From Litoreibacter roseus (GTDB taxonomy: Bacteria > Pseudomonadota > Alphaproteobacteria > Rhodobacterales > Rhodobacteraceae), in NCBI RefSeq assembly GCF_009811795.1, contig NZ_BLJE01000001.1, forward strand, positions 496,001 to 560,000: a DNA stretch of 64,000 nucleotides. Direction: 5' to 3'. This document shows positions 1-9,395 of the stretch, piece after piece (the first letter of the stretch is position 1; every line of letters starts with the position of its first letter). The position numbers were made by a program, and so were the translations under genes. The notes under the pieces are model-generated. The model did not search any database and was not told where the DNA came from. It saw only the letters and a program-made list of their open reading frames with translations.

Positions 1-127
1 AAACAAAAGGCGAAAGCTATGCAAATGGTGCATGGGTGGCATTCCGATAATGCAATGACGAATCGGAAGTTATGTGTCAGACAGGACGCCATGCCGAATA
101 CACAAGAGCAAAAACAAAGGATACGAA

Positions 128-442
128 ATGGCTGCTGATTTCGTTGATGGCAACGCATTCAACTTTGAACAGGGTCAACGCGCGCGAAAGCTTTTCGCCG
201 CAGTTGTTTTGGCCGCGCTGGACGATGCTATTGCTGACGACAAGAAGTATGGAAATGGTCCTGAACAGATCGCACGATGGGCACGCTCTCGTGACGGCCG
301 TGAGGTGCTGAGCTGTGCGGGAATCGATCCGAACGAGCGTGTCGTATCTGGCCTGATGGCGTTTGTGGGGAACGGTGTCCGCACGTCGGTTGCGCTGTCT
401 CGCGAAGAAAGCGAACGTCGGAGCCAAGCCGAAGCCGCTTAA
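128..442 (+). CDS. Small conserved Rhodobacterales protein (DUF6280-like)
   Basis: A 104-residue acidic, soluble protein with no signal peptide or membrane segment. It carries motifs such as KLFAAVVLAALDDAI, QIARWARSRDG and VLSCAGIDPNERV, which I associate from memory with the uncharacterised DUF6280 family of Rhodobacterales. The reading frame is open further upstream, but the ATG followed by Ala-Ala-Asp-Phe is chosen because an AAAGG Shine-Dalgarno stretch lies about seven bases before it. A clear intrinsic terminator follows the stop, so the gene is probably a single transcription unit. No function can be assigned from sequence. Confidence 0.75.
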   Translation: MAADFVDGNAFNFEQGQRARKLFAAVVLAALDDAIADDKKYGNGPEQIARWARSRDGREVLSCAGIDPNERVVSGLMAFVGNGVRTSVALSREESERRSQAEAA

Positions 443-466
443 GTCAACTTATAGACCAAAGAAAAG

Positions 467-495
467 CGCGTCCGCCCGGGCGCGTTTTTCTTTTT
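467..495 (+). terminator. Intrinsic terminator of the DUF6280-like gene
   Basis: CGCGTCC pairs with GGGCGCG (one G-T wobble) around a GCCC loop and is followed directly by TTTTTCTTTTT. It lies about 25 bases after the stop codon of the upstream gene. Confidence 0.8.
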
Positions 496-526
496 GAGCG
501 TGTAGTTTTCAAAGGTAAGCGATTGG

Positions 527-612
527 TGGTACCCGCGGCCGGACTTGAACCGGCACGGCCTTTCGGCCCAGGGATTTTAAGTCCCATGTGTCTACCATTC
601 CACCACGCGGGC
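527..612 (-). tRNA. tRNA-Leu, anticodon UAA
   Basis: Read on the minus strand, GCCCGCG at the 5' end pairs with CGCGGGT to form the acceptor stem, followed by discriminator A and an encoded CCA. The anticodon loop CTTAAAA sits in a GGGA/TCCC-type stem and gives anticodon TAA. The extra arm (CTGGGCC, GAAA, GGCC) is long, as expected for a class II leucine tRNA, and GGTTCAAGTCC is the T-arm. Total length with CCA is 86 nt. It decodes UUA, a rare codon in this GC-rich genome. Confidence 0.95.
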
Positions 613-653
613 GCTGACGGTCAGCATATCGCGGCGAAAAGATGGGCGAAAGG

Positions 654-1211
654 TCAGAGATCGGTTTCACGGATGTCTGGCGCGGTTTTTTCCAACGGTT
701 GTAATCGATGGCGTTCGGGCAACCACGGGTTCCGTATCAACGCTTCGCGCAGCGCGATCTGCCCTTCCTCCTTCCGGCCCAGTTGCAGCAGCGCAAGCGC
801 GCGTCCAGACAAAGCACCAATATGATCGGGCGTTAGTTCCAGAGCGCGTTCGAGATCTGTCAAAGAGGCCGGATAATCCTGCCGAATAAAATGGACAAAT
901 GCGCGCTGATTATAGCCCTCGGCGTAATGGGGGCAGTAATCGATCAGTGTGTCGAAGTCTTCCATTGCGCCTGCGAAATTATAGGATGCGCGCCGCTCCA
1001 TCCCGCGGCGCAGGATTTCCTGAGCGGTTTCGTTTGGCGCGGTGGTCCAGATCTCCCACATCTCATTGCTCAGATTGCGGGCCGTGTCCTCATCTGGCGC
1101 GGACGCCACCAGCTCCATCAACTCTATATGGCGCGCGCTGCGGTCTGGCAGTGGCGGACACTCGGCGAGAGCTGGCAAAGCCACCAGCACGAGAAATACT
1201 ACTCTCATCAT
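654..1211 (-). CDS. Secreted tetratricopeptide-repeat protein
   Basis: 185 residues. A hydrophobic signal peptide (first ~17 residues, ending ALPALA) precedes a mature region starting at Glu-Cys-Pro, so the product is probably periplasmic. Residues ~75-175 contain helical TPR-like repeats, for example FAGAMEDFDTLIDYCPHYAEGY, split here as FAGAMEDFDTLI then DYCPHYAEGY, and DYPASLTDLERALELTPDH. TPRs mediate protein-protein contacts, and no enzyme domain is visible. It lies downstream of metG on the same strand with a short gap, so it may be co-transcribed. The partner is unknown. Confidence 0.8.
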   Translation of the reverse strand: MMRVVFLVLVALPALAECPPLPDRSARHIELMELVASAPDEDTARNLSNEMWEIWTTAPNETAQEILRRGMERRASYNFAGAMEDFDTLIDYCPHYAEGYNQRAFVHFIRQDYPASLTDLERALELTPDHIGALSGRALALLQLGRKEEGQIALREALIRNPWLPERHRLQPLEKTAPDIRETDL

Positions 1212-1258
1212 ACAAGTGATCCTGACGGCACGGACCGTCAGGTCAAGTCACAAGCCGG

Positions 1259-2977
1259 TCAATCGCGGACCCCGGAAAAGCGCGCCTGCCATGTTTCGCG
1301 ATCCTCGTCACTGATTTTCGCAAACAGCACATCGGGCACGGCGAACTCATGTCCTGCGGGCAAGGCCTCCAAAGCGGCTGCAACGTCGGTTGGCCATTCC
1401 ATGTCCAGTGTATTTATGGCTGACAACATTTTTGCAGATGCGGTCGGGATGAAGGGCGCGGACAGGACGGCGTAGAAGCGGATCAGGTTCAGCGACAACC
1501 GGATTTGCGCGGCGGCGGTGTCTGGATCTTCCTTGAAGACCGCCCAAGGTGCGGCGGCCTGCAAGTATTCATTCCCCGCCACCCAGATTGCCCGTAGCGC
1601 CGTCGATGCCTTACGCACCTCCATACGGTCCATGCAGTCTTGGTAGGTCTTCAGTCCTTGGGTCAATGTGTCGATCAGCGCAGTTTCGGCCGGGCCATAA
1701 GTGCCGCCCTCGGGCACGACCTCCCCGAACTTGGAACGGCAGAATTTCGTGACGCGGCTGACAAAGTTGCCGAGGACATCGGCCAGATCTTTGTTCACCG
1801 AGGTTTGAAAGTTCTCCCACGTGAACTCGCTGTCAGAATTCTCAGGCGCGTGGCTCAGCAGCCACCAGCGCCAATAGTCCGCTGGCAGGATGTCCAACGC
1901 CTGATCCATAAAGATACCGCGCCCTTGAGAGGTCGAGAACTGCCCGCCATCGTAGTTCAGATAGTTGAACGACTTGATGTAATCCACCAGCTTCCAGGGT
2001 TCGCCGGACCCAAGAATGGTGGCCGGGAAACTCAGCGTATGAAACGGCACGTTGTCCTTGCCCATAAACTGAAGATAGCGCACGTCCTCGGCGCCTTTGT
2101 CCGTACGCCACCATCGCTGCCACGCCTCATCATCGAGACCCTTGGCGTCGGCCCATTCCTTCGTGGCCGCAATGTACTCAATCGGCGCATCGAACCAGAC
2201 GTAGAAGACTTTGCCTTCCATGCCGGGCCAGTCTGCATTGCCCCTCTTGACGGGAACCCCCCAGTCAAGATCGCGGGTAATGCCCCGGTCCTGCAATCCG
2301 TCACCGTCGTGCAGCCATTTTTTGGCGATCGAGGTGGTCAGGATTGGCCAATCGCTCTTGGAGTTGATCCAGGTGTCCAGCTCGTCCTTCAGCTTGGACT
2401 GCCTGAGATAGAGATGCTTGGTTTCCCGCACTTCCAGATCGCTGGAGCCGCTGATTGCGCTGCGCGGATCGATCAAATCGGTTGGATCAAGCTGCTTGGT
2501 GCAGTTTTCGCATTGATCGCCGCGGGCTTTGTCGTAGCCGCAATTCGGGCAGGTGCCTTCGATGTAGCGGTCCGGCAAGAAGCGACCATCTGCATTGGAA
2601 TAGACCTGCTTCTCGTTGACCTCTTCGATCAAACCGGCATCAGCGAGACGGCCTGCAAAATGCTGGGTGAGCGCGCGGTTCTGCGGGCTGGAGGAGCGAC
2701 CGAAATGATCGAATGACAAGCCGAACTGATCCGCGATGTCTGCCTGAACTCCGTGCATTTCCGCGCAGAATTCCGCGATGGGCTTGCCCGCTTTGGCAGC
2801 GGCCAATTCCGCCGGTGTGCCATGTTCATCTGTGGCGCAGATGAACATGACCTCGTCGCCCCGCGCCCGGTGATAGCGGGCAAATAGATCCGCAGGCAGT
2901 TGAGAGCCTACGAGATTGCCCAAGTGCTTGATCCCGTTGATGTACGGAATTGCCGAGGTGATCAGGATACGTGCCAT
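1259..2977 (-). CDS. metG: Methionyl-tRNA synthetase
   Basis: 572 residues. It charges tRNA-Met with methionine in the cytoplasm. The class I HIGH-type motif lies in [10 protein letters not shown] (~residues 12-21). A zinc-knuckle insertion [17 protein letters not shown] occurs at about residues 142-158, and the KMSKS-equivalent reads FSTSQGRG near the middle. The C-terminal region is the all-helical anticodon-binding domain. There is no EMAP/Trbp111-type dimerisation domain, so this is the short form common in alphaproteobacteria. The start ATG is immediately followed by the canonical [15 protein letters not shown]-terminus. Confidence 0.97.
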   Translation of the reverse strand: MARILITSAIPYINGIKHLGNLVGSQLPADLFARYHRARGDEVMFICATDEHGTPAELAAAKAGKPIAEFCAEMHGVQADIADQFGLSFDHFGRSSSPQNRALTQHFAGRLADAGLIEEVNEKQVYSNADGRFLPDRYIEGTCPNCGYDKARGDQCENCTKQLDPTDLIDPRSAISGSSDLEVRETKHLYLRQSKLKDELDTWINSKSDWPILTTSIAKKWLHDGDGLQDRGITRDLDWGVPVKRGNADWPGMEGKVFYVWFDAPIEYIAATKEWADAKGLDDEAWQRWWRTDKGAEDVRYLQFMGKDNVPFHTLSFPATILGSGEPWKLVDYIKSFNYLNYDGGQFSTSQGRGIFMDQALDILPADYWRWWLLSHAPENSDSEFTWENFQTSVNKDLADVLGNFVSRVTKFCRSKFGEVVPEGGTYGPAETALIDTLTQGLKTYQDCMDRMEVRKASTALRAIWVAGNEYLQAAAPWAVFKEDPDTAAAQIRLSLNLIRFYAVLSAPFIPTASAKMLSAINTLDMEWPTDVAAALEALPAGHEFAVPDVLFAKISDEDRETWQARFSGVRD

Positions 2978-3052
2978 GTCTATGCGCCTTGTTCGTGTGG
3001 CGGCACCTTTAGCCCAAGGGGGCCGCTGCGACCAGTGGTGCTTTTCAGAGCG

Positions 3053-4276
3053 CTAGCGATGGTCCCTTTGACGCCGCAACAGACGTCCGATCAGGAAGGA
3101 CGTGCGGGGGGCGTAAACGTAGGGGGTCCGCTCCGGAACAGTTTTCCGTGCGCGCATCCGCGTCAGTCCAAAGGCAACCAGAATGGCATGACCGACCGAG
3201 ATCATCAGGAACAATGCATCAGGGCCGTAAAGCGCAATCAGTTGTGATGCGAGCAGGGGCGAGGCAATTGCACCCAGAGCGAAGAAGAACATGAGCGCGG
3301 CCGACAACTCGACCCGTTCTTCGGATGTAGCGAAGTCATGAGCGTGGGCGGCGGCGACAGAATAAATCGGGAAGGTCGTCAGACCAAAAAACCCTGCCGT
3401 CAACATCAGGGCCGTGGTACCTGAGCCCGCCAGAAGAACCGTTGTGCCGCACGAAACCATTGCGGCCACGGACATCCAGATCAACACCCAACGGCGGTCG
3501 TATTTATCCGCAAGCCATCCCGCGGGATATTGGGCCAGCGCCCCACCCAGCACGAAAGCTGCGAGAAAATAACCGATCTGGTCTGGCCTCAAACCTACCT
3601 CTTGGCCGTAGATGGGGCCTACCATTCGGAAGGCGGCACTTGTCAGCCCGGCGACGACAACTCCGGCGGTGGCGAGCGGCGACTTGGCTATAGAGATGGC
3701 AGGCCTCAGGCGCGGTGCGCTTGGCGTTGCTGGTTGCGACACACGTGTCAGCACCAGCGGCAAAAGCGAGGCGCAGCAAAAGAGGGCCAGCAGGTTGTAG
3801 GAGACATAGCTTGCCGGTTCCAGAAATCCGATCATCAGTTGCGCCACAAGCGACGCCCCCATGTCCACGACCCTGTAGCTTCCCATGGCGCGCCCTCGGG
3901 TCTCGTTTGTGACCTTGGCCTGCAGCCAACTTTCGACGACTGTGTAGCATCCGGCGATGCACATACCCGACGCGATGCGCATACCGGCCCAGGCCAGCGG
4001 ATCGATCACCAGCATGTGGGCCAGCAAACCGATGGCCCCTGTCGCGGTGAACGCGGCAAATGCACGGGAATGGCCGATGGACCCCATCAGACGGGGCGCC
4101 CACCAGCAGCCGATGAAGAAGCCCAGGAAATGCGCTGACCCTAAAAGCCCAACCTCAGCAGTCGTAAATCCAAGGGCGAGACCCGACAGGGCATCCAACG
4201 GACCAACGCCGCCGGAACTCAGCTGCAACAGGACGACTGACAGAAAGAGGGCAGCAAAAGATATCAGCAAGCGCAT
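3053..4276 (-). CDS. Major facilitator superfamily transporter
   Basis: 407 residues, almost entirely hydrophobic, with about twelve predicted transmembrane helices in two halves. The loop between helices 2 and 3 carries GSIGHSRAF, and a second-half equivalent DKYDRRWVL follows the eighth segment (the MFS A-loop). The C-terminus ends with a basic cytoplasmic tail. The substrate cannot be read from the sequence. The gene is divergent from the aldo/keto reductase that heads the carnitine operon, sharing a ~165-bp intergenic region, so a functional link is possible but unproven. Confidence 0.85.
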   Translation of the reverse strand: MRLLISFAALFLSVVLLQLSSGGVGPLDALSGLALGFTTAEVGLLGSAHFLGFFIGCWWAPRLMGSIGHSRAFAAFTATGAIGLLAHMLVIDPLAWAGMRIASGMCIAGCYTVVESWLQAKVTNETRGRAMGSYRVVDMGASLVAQLMIGFLEPASYVSYNLLALFCCASLLPLVLTRVSQPATPSAPRLRPAISIAKSPLATAGVVVAGLTSAAFRMVGPIYGQEVGLRPDQIGYFLAAFVLGGALAQYPAGWLADKYDRRWVLIWMSVAAMVSCGTTVLLAGSGTTALMLTAGFFGLTTFPIYSVAAAHAHDFATSEERVELSAALMFFFALGAIASPLLASQLIALYGPDALFLMISVGHAILVAFGLTRMRARKTVPERTPYVYAPRTSFLIGRLLRRQRDHR

Positions 4277-4442
4277 GGGATTGGCCTTGGATTGGATACC
4301 GGCACCATTGCAGACTCCGCACCCTGAGCCAGTTGATTTTCGCCATCTCCATGTCGTTTCCGGTGCGCAGCAACATTTTCGGGTTGCCGTTGAGGCCGCG
4401 GGGAATACTCTCGCTCGAAATGCCGGACGTGAGGGACCTACG

Positions 4443-5486
4443 ATGAAAATGATGAAACTGGGCCGGACGGATTTGACCGTCTCTCAATTGTGCCTTGGCT
4501 CGATGACATGGGGCACACAAACCGACGAAGCCGGGGGACATGCCCAGATTGATGCATGTCTGGACGCTGGCATCAACTTTCTCGATACGGCTGAAACCTA
4601 TCCCGTCAATCCGATGACAGCGGAAGGCGCGGGGCGGACGGAGGAAATTATTGGCACGTGGCTTGCCAAGACAGGGCGCCGCGATGATGTTGTGATCGCG
4701 ACAAAGGTCAGCGGTGCAGGAAACAAGAATATTCGCGACGGCGCGCCGATCAGTTCCGAGACGATCAAGGTGGCTGTCGAAGGCTCCCTGAAGCGGCTGC
4801 AGACGGATGTGATCGATCTCTACCAATTGCACTGGCCCAATCGGGGCAGCTACATGTTCCGGCAAAACTGGACCTATGATCCATCCGGTCAGGATCGGGC
4901 TTCGACGATTGCCCATATGGAAGATGTGTTGGGCGAGTTGCAGCGTCAGGTGGATGCCGGGCGCATCCGGCACTTCGGACTCAGCAATGAAAGCGCATGG
5001 GGAACGACGAAATGGCTCGAAATGGCAGAGAAAATGGACGCGCCGCGGGTTCAGTCGATCCAAAACGAGTATTCCTTGCTCTGTCGGCTCTACGATACCG
5101 ATCTGGCAGAACTTTCGGTTAATGAAGATGTCGCGCTTCTGGCCTTCTCGCCGCTCGCAGCAGGCTACCTTTCCGGGAAATACCAGGGCGGTGCCGTGCC
5201 GGAAGGATCCCGAAAATCGATCAACGAAACGGTCGGCGGCAGGGCTTCTGATCGGGTCCTGAATGCGACGCAGGCATATCTGGATATAGCGGAAAAGCAC
5301 GGGCTAGATCCGGTTCAGATGTCCTTGGCATGGTGTTGCCAGCGGCCGTTCGCGGCATTCCCGATTTTTGGTGCGACGACGATGCCGCAGCTTGAGAACA
5401 TTTTGGCGGGCAAGGATCTGGTGCTGAACCAAGAGATTCTGGATGAGATCGACGCTGCCCACAAGGCGCACCCGATGCCATACTAA
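4443..5486 (+). CDS. Aldo/keto reductase (Tas/YajO-like)
   Basis: 347 residues. An NADPH-dependent oxidoreductase of the TIM-barrel aldo/keto reductase superfamily. The catalytic tetrad is visible: Asp and Tyr in FLDTAETYPV, Lys in VIATKVSG and His in LYQLHWP. The insertion after the His (GSYMFRQNWTYDPS) resembles the Tas subgroup. The frame is open upstream, but this ATG has GAGGGA seven bases before it and begins with the family's MKLGRTDLTVS. It is 31 bp upstream of the beta-keto acid cleavage enzyme, so it is the first gene of the carnitine operon. Its substrate there is unknown. Confidence 0.88.
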   Translation: MKMMKLGRTDLTVSQLCLGSMTWGTQTDEAGGHAQIDACLDAGINFLDTAETYPVNPMTAEGAGRTEEIIGTWLAKTGRRDDVVIATKVSGAGNKNIRDGAPISSETIKVAVEGSLKRLQTDVIDLYQLHWPNRGSYMFRQNWTYDPSGQDRASTIAHMEDVLGELQRQVDAGRIRHFGLSNESAWGTTKWLEMAEKMDAPRVQSIQNEYSLLCRLYDTDLAELSVNEDVALLAFSPLAAGYLSGKYQGGAVPEGSRKSINETVGGRASDRVLNATQAYLDIAEKHGLDPVQMSLAWCCQRPFAAFPIFGATTMPQLENILAGKDLVLNQEILDEIDAAHKAHPMPY

Positions 5487-5517
5487 CGCAGATACGAGTC
5501 AAAGAGGGGGGACAACG

Positions 5518-6426
5518 ATGCCGATGAATATGAACCGTGAGGTCTTTATCACCTGCGCCGTCACGGGCTCTGCTCAAACCCAAGACAAGAGCCCTCATGT
5601 CCCCCGGTCACCAAAAGATATCGCAGACAGCGCTATAGAAGCGGCAAAAGCTGGCGCGGCGATTGTGCACTGTCATGTTCGGGATCCTGAGAGCGGGGCG
5701 CCGTCACGCAAACTCGAATACTACCGTGAGGTCACGAACCGCATCCGCGACAGTGACACCGACGTCGTTTTGAACCTGACCTGCGGGATGGGGGGGGACG
5801 TGTATTTTGGACCAGCGCACAAACCTTTGCCCTTGGACAGCCAGACCGATCTGGTCAGCACAGAGGAACGTCTCGCCCATGTGGCGGAGTGTCTGCCTGA
5901 GATTTGCACGCTTGATTGCGGTACGATGAACTTTGCCGAGAACGATTATGTGCTCACCAACACGCCGGGAATGTTGCGCGATATGGGGCGACGCATGGTC
6001 GAGTTGGGGGTCACACCCGAGATCGAGGTGTTTGATACAGGTCACCTCTGGTTCGCCAAGCAACTGGTGTCGGAAGGCGTACTTTCCGATCCGGCGCTGG
6101 TTCAGTTCTGCATGGGGGTGCCGTGGGGTGCGCCGGACGATCTGAATACGTTTCTGGCGCTAGCCAACAATGTGCCGGACCGCTGGACCTTCTCTGCGTT
6201 TGGTCTAGGGCGCCAACAGATGCCATATGTGGCGGCGGCCGTCTTGGCCGGGGGCAATGTGAGGGTTGGGCTCGAAGATAACCTGATGTTGGATCGAGGT
6301 GTACTGGCGACCAACGCTCAACTGGTGGAGCGTGCGGTCGATATTGTTGAACGTCTCGGCGCACGTGTTCTTAGCCCGGCAGAGGTTCGGGACAACCTGA
6401 AGCTGACGAAGCAGTCCGCCAGATGA
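5518..6426 (+). CDS. Beta-keto acid cleavage enzyme, probably 3-dehydrocarnitine:acetyl-CoA
   Basis: 302 residues of the BKACE (DUF849) family, Zn-dependent TIM-barrel enzymes that condense a beta-keto acid with acetyl-CoA and split it into a CoA ester plus acetoacetate. The metal-binding HCH pair is seen at His51/His53 (IVHCHVRD) and the conserved GLEDN is present near the C-terminus. Start chosen at the ATG preceded by AGAGGGGG. The substrate is inferred from context: a carnitine dehydrogenase fused to a thioesterase lies in the same operon, matching the route 3-dehydrocarnitine plus acetyl-CoA to betainyl-CoA plus acetoacetate. Its stop overlaps the lipocalin start by four bases. Confidence 0.88.
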   Translation: MPMNMNREVFITCAVTGSAQTQDKSPHVPRSPKDIADSAIEAAKAGAAIVHCHVRDPESGAPSRKLEYYREVTNRIRDSDTDVVLNLTCGMGGDVYFGPAHKPLPLDSQTDLVSTEERLAHVAECLPEICTLDCGTMNFAENDYVLTNTPGMLRDMGRRMVELGVTPEIEVFDTGHLWFAKQLVSEGVLSDPALVQFCMGVPWGAPDDLNTFLALANNVPDRWTFSAFGLGRQQMPYVAAAVLAGGNVRVGLEDNLMLDRGVLATNAQLVERAVDIVERLGARVLSPAEVRDNLKLTKQSAR

Positions 6427-6950
6427 GAGGGCTATATCTGCGCTTGATTGCTGCGTGTGTTGCCCTTGCGGCCTGTAGTCCTCCATCGGATCAGATCCTT
6501 CGCGACCCTGCGGCACCAATTGCGTCTATTGCTGAAGTGGATATCACGCGGTTGACCGGCGACTGGGTCGTGGTTGAAGCCTTTGAGAGCAGTGAAATAG
6601 GCGCCGTGGGCGATAAAGTCCGCTTGCTTCCACTTCGGACGGGCCAGTCGGGCGCAGAATATGGCTTGATCATCGGCGCCGAGACCGGGCGGGGGATGGA
6701 GTTTGCGCTCAACCGCGCGGCGTCCGGGCGGTTTGAGGAAAACCGGCTTGCATCGCGAAACGCGCGCGCATTCTGGGTTCTTTGGGTTGATACCGACTAC
6801 CGCACGGCGGTTATCGGAACGCCTTCGGGCCGACATGGATGGGTGATGGATCGCGGGCAAGAGACCTCCCCGGACAGGCTGAAAGCCGCGCGGGACATCT
6901 TGGACTGGTACGGCTACGATCTGTCGCAGCTTTCGGGCCAACCGAGATGA
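6423..6950 (+). CDS. Lipocalin-like outer-membrane lipoprotein
   Basis: 175 residues. The N-terminus ends in a lipobox ALAAC, giving a lipidated Cys at about residue 18. The mature part begins with a lipocalin-type TRLTGDWVVVEAF, and the second half has the bacterial lipocalin (Blc-like) signature FWVLWVDTDYRTAVIGTPSG followed by GWVMDR. Bacterial lipocalins bind small hydrophobic or amphipathic ligands. The start ATG overlaps the stop of the BKACE gene and its own stop overlaps the next start, so it is translationally coupled on both sides inside a catabolic operon. Its ligand is unknown. Confidence 0.72.
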   Translation: MRGLYLRLIAACVALAACSPPSDQILRDPAAPIASIAEVDITRLTGDWVVVEAFESSEIGAVGDKVRLLPLRTGQSGAEYGLIIGAETGRGMEFALNRAASGRFEENRLASRNARAFWVLWVDTDYRTAVIGTPSGRHGWVMDRGQETSPDRLKAARDILDWYGYDLSQLSGQPR

Positions 6951-8392
6951 GGCAAACCGCAGCGATCATCGGCGGTGGCGTGATAGGCGGCGGGTGGGCC
7001 GCACGATTTCTGTTGATGGGCTGGGATGTCCGGGTTTTTGATCCTGATCCCGATGCGGAGCGAAAGTTGGCAGCAGTTCTCGAAAATGCCCGCCGCGCAT
7101 TGCCAAGCCTGTCGGACGTTGCACTGCCTGCAGAGGGCGCGCTCAGTTTTCATGAGACAATTTCTGACGCAGTCACTGGCGCTGATTGGATACAGGAAAG
7201 TGTTCCGGAAAGGCTGGAGCTCAAACACAAGACGTATCAGCGCATTCAGTCAGCCTGTGCGCCAGACGCAATCATTGGCTCGTCCACCTCCGGGTTCAAA
7301 CCGTCCGAACTGCAGAACTGTACGTCACAGCCCGAACAGATTTTGGTCGCTCATCCGTTCAACCCGGTTTACCTGCTGCCATTGGTGGAATTGGTGCCCT
7401 CAGACCAAACCTCCGACAAAAGTATTGAGGTGGCCAAATCGGTTTTGACATCCATAGGGATGCATCCGCTGCACGTTCGCGCAGAGATCGATGCGCATAT
7501 TGCAGATCGCCTGCTTGAAGCTGTCTGGCGCGAGGCGCTTTGGCTCGTCAGCGACGAAATCGCGACGACCGCAGAGATCGACGACGCCATTCGCTACGGG
7601 TTTGGATTGAGATGGGCGCAGATGGGGCTGTTTGAGACCTACCGGATCGCGGGCGGGGAAGCCGGGATGGCGCATTTCATCGCTCAGTTCGGTCCCGCTT
7701 TGAAATGGCCCTGGACGAAACTGATGGATGTCCCTGACCTCACGCCGGATCTGACCGAGAAGATCGCCATGCAATCCGACGCGCAATCTGGCGGCCACAG
7801 CATTCGTGATTTTGAACGGTTGCGCGACCGAAACCTCGTCGCGATCCTTAGGGCGTTGAAATCGCAGGACAGCGCGGCAGGCAAGCTGTTGAACGCTCAA
7901 GACAACGCGCGGATCAAACCGATTAAGGATATGACTCGTCCGTTTGTGACAGTCCAGCGCACCGTCCCGCTCGACTGGACTGACTACAACGGTCACATGA
8001 ACGAAGCGCGCTATCTGCAGGCCTTTGGGGATGCAGCGGATCGGTTCATGGAACTGATCGGCTGCGACGCCGCCTACATCGCTTCGGGCGGCAGCTATTT
8101 CACCGCTGAGACCCATATCCGTCACCTGAACGAAGTCCATGCGGGGCAGGAAATTTCAGTCACCACCCACTGCCTGGGTGGCGCTGGCAAGACCATGCAC
8201 CTTTTTCACCAGATGAGGTCAGGTGATCGCCTGCTGGCCACAGGTGAACACATGCTGATCCACGTCAGTCTGCAGACCCGGAAAGCAAGCCCACCGGCTC
8301 CGAAGATTGCGGAAACGCTTGCGCAGATAGCGGAAGGTCATGGCGCCTACGGACACCCGGACGGAATCGGCGCTGCCATCGGGAAACGGTGA
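6947..8392 (+). CDS. lcdH: L-carnitine 3-dehydrogenase fused to betainyl-CoA thioesterase
   Basis: 481 residues. The N-terminal ~310 residues form a 3-hydroxyacyl-CoA-dehydrogenase-type fold: Rossmann motif IGGGVIGGGWAARF, GSSTSGFKPSEL, and HPFNPVYLLPLVELVPS with the catalytic His. From about residue 325 a hotdog thioesterase domain follows, marked by DWTDYNGHMNEARYLQ. The fusion is known for carnitine-degrading bacteria: the dehydrogenase makes 3-dehydrocarnitine and the thioesterase hydrolyses betainyl-CoA to glycine betaine. The frame is open for 36 codons upstream, but the ATG overlapping the lipocalin stop fits the family N-terminus. Confidence 0.92.
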   Translation: MRQTAAIIGGGVIGGGWAARFLLMGWDVRVFDPDPDAERKLAAVLENARRALPSLSDVALPAEGALSFHETISDAVTGADWIQESVPERLELKHKTYQRIQSACAPDAIIGSSTSGFKPSELQNCTSQPEQILVAHPFNPVYLLPLVELVPSDQTSDKSIEVAKSVLTSIGMHPLHVRAEIDAHIADRLLEAVWREALWLVSDEIATTAEIDDAIRYGFGLRWAQMGLFETYRIAGGEAGMAHFIAQFGPALKWPWTKLMDVPDLTPDLTEKIAMQSDAQSGGHSIRDFERLRDRNLVAILRALKSQDSAAGKLLNAQDNARIKPIKDMTRPFVTVQRTVPLDWTDYNGHMNEARYLQAFGDAADRFMELIGCDAAYIASGGSYFTAETHIRHLNEVHAGQEISVTTHCLGGAGKTMHLFHQMRSGDRLLATGEHMLIHVSLQTRKASPPAPKIAETLAQIAEGHGAYGHPDGIGAAIGKR

Positions 8393-8482
8393 ATTTTTAG
8401 TCAGACCCGAATGCTGTCTTGTCAGGCGGTGGCTTTGTGATTAGCCTCTGCAAGATTTCGAAAAATTCGGGGAAGAACCAAG

Positions 8483-9376
8483 ATGCGCGTGGGTCGCGTT
8501 GAATGGCCAACTGTGGGCCTTTTGACACTTTGCTACTTCGTTTGGGCCGTTGGGACGACAGTCTTCGTAGGGGTGCATCCGGCGATCGGCGTGATCGTAA
8601 CCGGCGTGTCGATCACCCTCTATTCTTCACTGCAACACGAGATCATCCATGGTCATCCATTTGAAAACCAAGCGCTGAACGAAGCGCTGGTCTTTCCGTC
8701 CCTCAACCCCGCTATCCCTTATCAACGGTTCCGCGACACCCATCTGGCTCACCACAAGGATGCCAACCTGACGGACCCCTATGACGATCCAGAAAGCAAC
8801 TATCTGGACCCCGGCCGGTGGGAGGTTTGTTCCCCCGCATTGAAGGCTCTCCTGTCGTTCAACAACACCCTTTCCGGACGAATGCTGATCGGCCCTCTGA
8901 TTGGGCAGATCTTCTTTCTCTACGACGAGTTGCGGCTATTGCGAGCGGGAAGCCCAACGGTTTTGAAGGCGTGGTACCTTTGGGCCTTGGGTCTTGTTCC
9001 ATTGATCCTCTGGCTCGGCTTAGTGGGGCAAATGGCAGTCTGGCACTACATTGCGGCGACTTACCTTGCCTTGGCTATCCTGCGCATCCGCACGTTTCTG
9101 GAACATCAGGCCCATGAAAAGAGCCGTGCGCGCAGCGTGATCATAGAGGATCGCGGCCTGCTGGCGCTTTTGTTCCTGAACAACAATTTCCATGTGGTCC
9201 ACCATATGCATCCGCGGGTTCCATGGTACCGGCTGCCCGCGCTCTATCGCTCCAACAAGGGCCGGTATCTGCGGGTCAACAACGGCTACGTGTTCGAAAA
9301 CTACTGGCAGATCATGCGGCGGCATTTCTTTCGGGCGAAAGACACTGTGCCCCATCCCTTATGGCGGCGGGGATAA
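8483..9376 (+). CDS. Membrane fatty acid desaturase family protein
   Basis: 297 residues with several hydrophobic segments. The three histidine boxes of the di-iron membrane desaturase/hydroxylase superfamily are present: HEIIHG (~residue 53), HLAHH (~residue 90) and HVVHHMHP (~residue 238). These residues bind two irons used for O2-dependent C-H oxidation of lipids or isoprenoids in the membrane. The regiochemistry cannot be deduced, and carotenoid ketolase/hydroxylase relatives share the boxes. A GGGGAAGA sequence precedes the ATG. It follows the carnitine operon by 90 bp and may be a separate unit. Confidence 0.85.
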   Translation: MRVGRVEWPTVGLLTLCYFVWAVGTTVFVGVHPAIGVIVTGVSITLYSSLQHEIIHGHPFENQALNEALVFPSLNPAIPYQRFRDTHLAHHKDANLTDPYDDPESNYLDPGRWEVCSPALKALLSFNNTLSGRMLIGPLIGQIFFLYDELRLLRAGSPTVLKAWYLWALGLVPLILWLGLVGQMAVWHYIAATYLALAILRIRTFLEHQAHEKSRARSVIIEDRGLLALLFLNNNFHVVHHMHPRVPWYRLPALYRSNKGRYLRVNNGYVFENYWQIMRRHFFRAKDTVPHPLWRRG

Positions 9377-9395
9377 ATTGGTGACATAGCAGGCC

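Noticed and set aside
1640-2716. 358-codon open frame antisense to metG
   Set aside because: Shadow of metG; no Shine-Dalgarno, no recognisable domain.
4155-5300. 381-codon open frame antisense to the aldo/keto reductase
   Set aside because: The plus strand carries the full aldo/keto reductase catalytic tetrad; this is a shadow frame.
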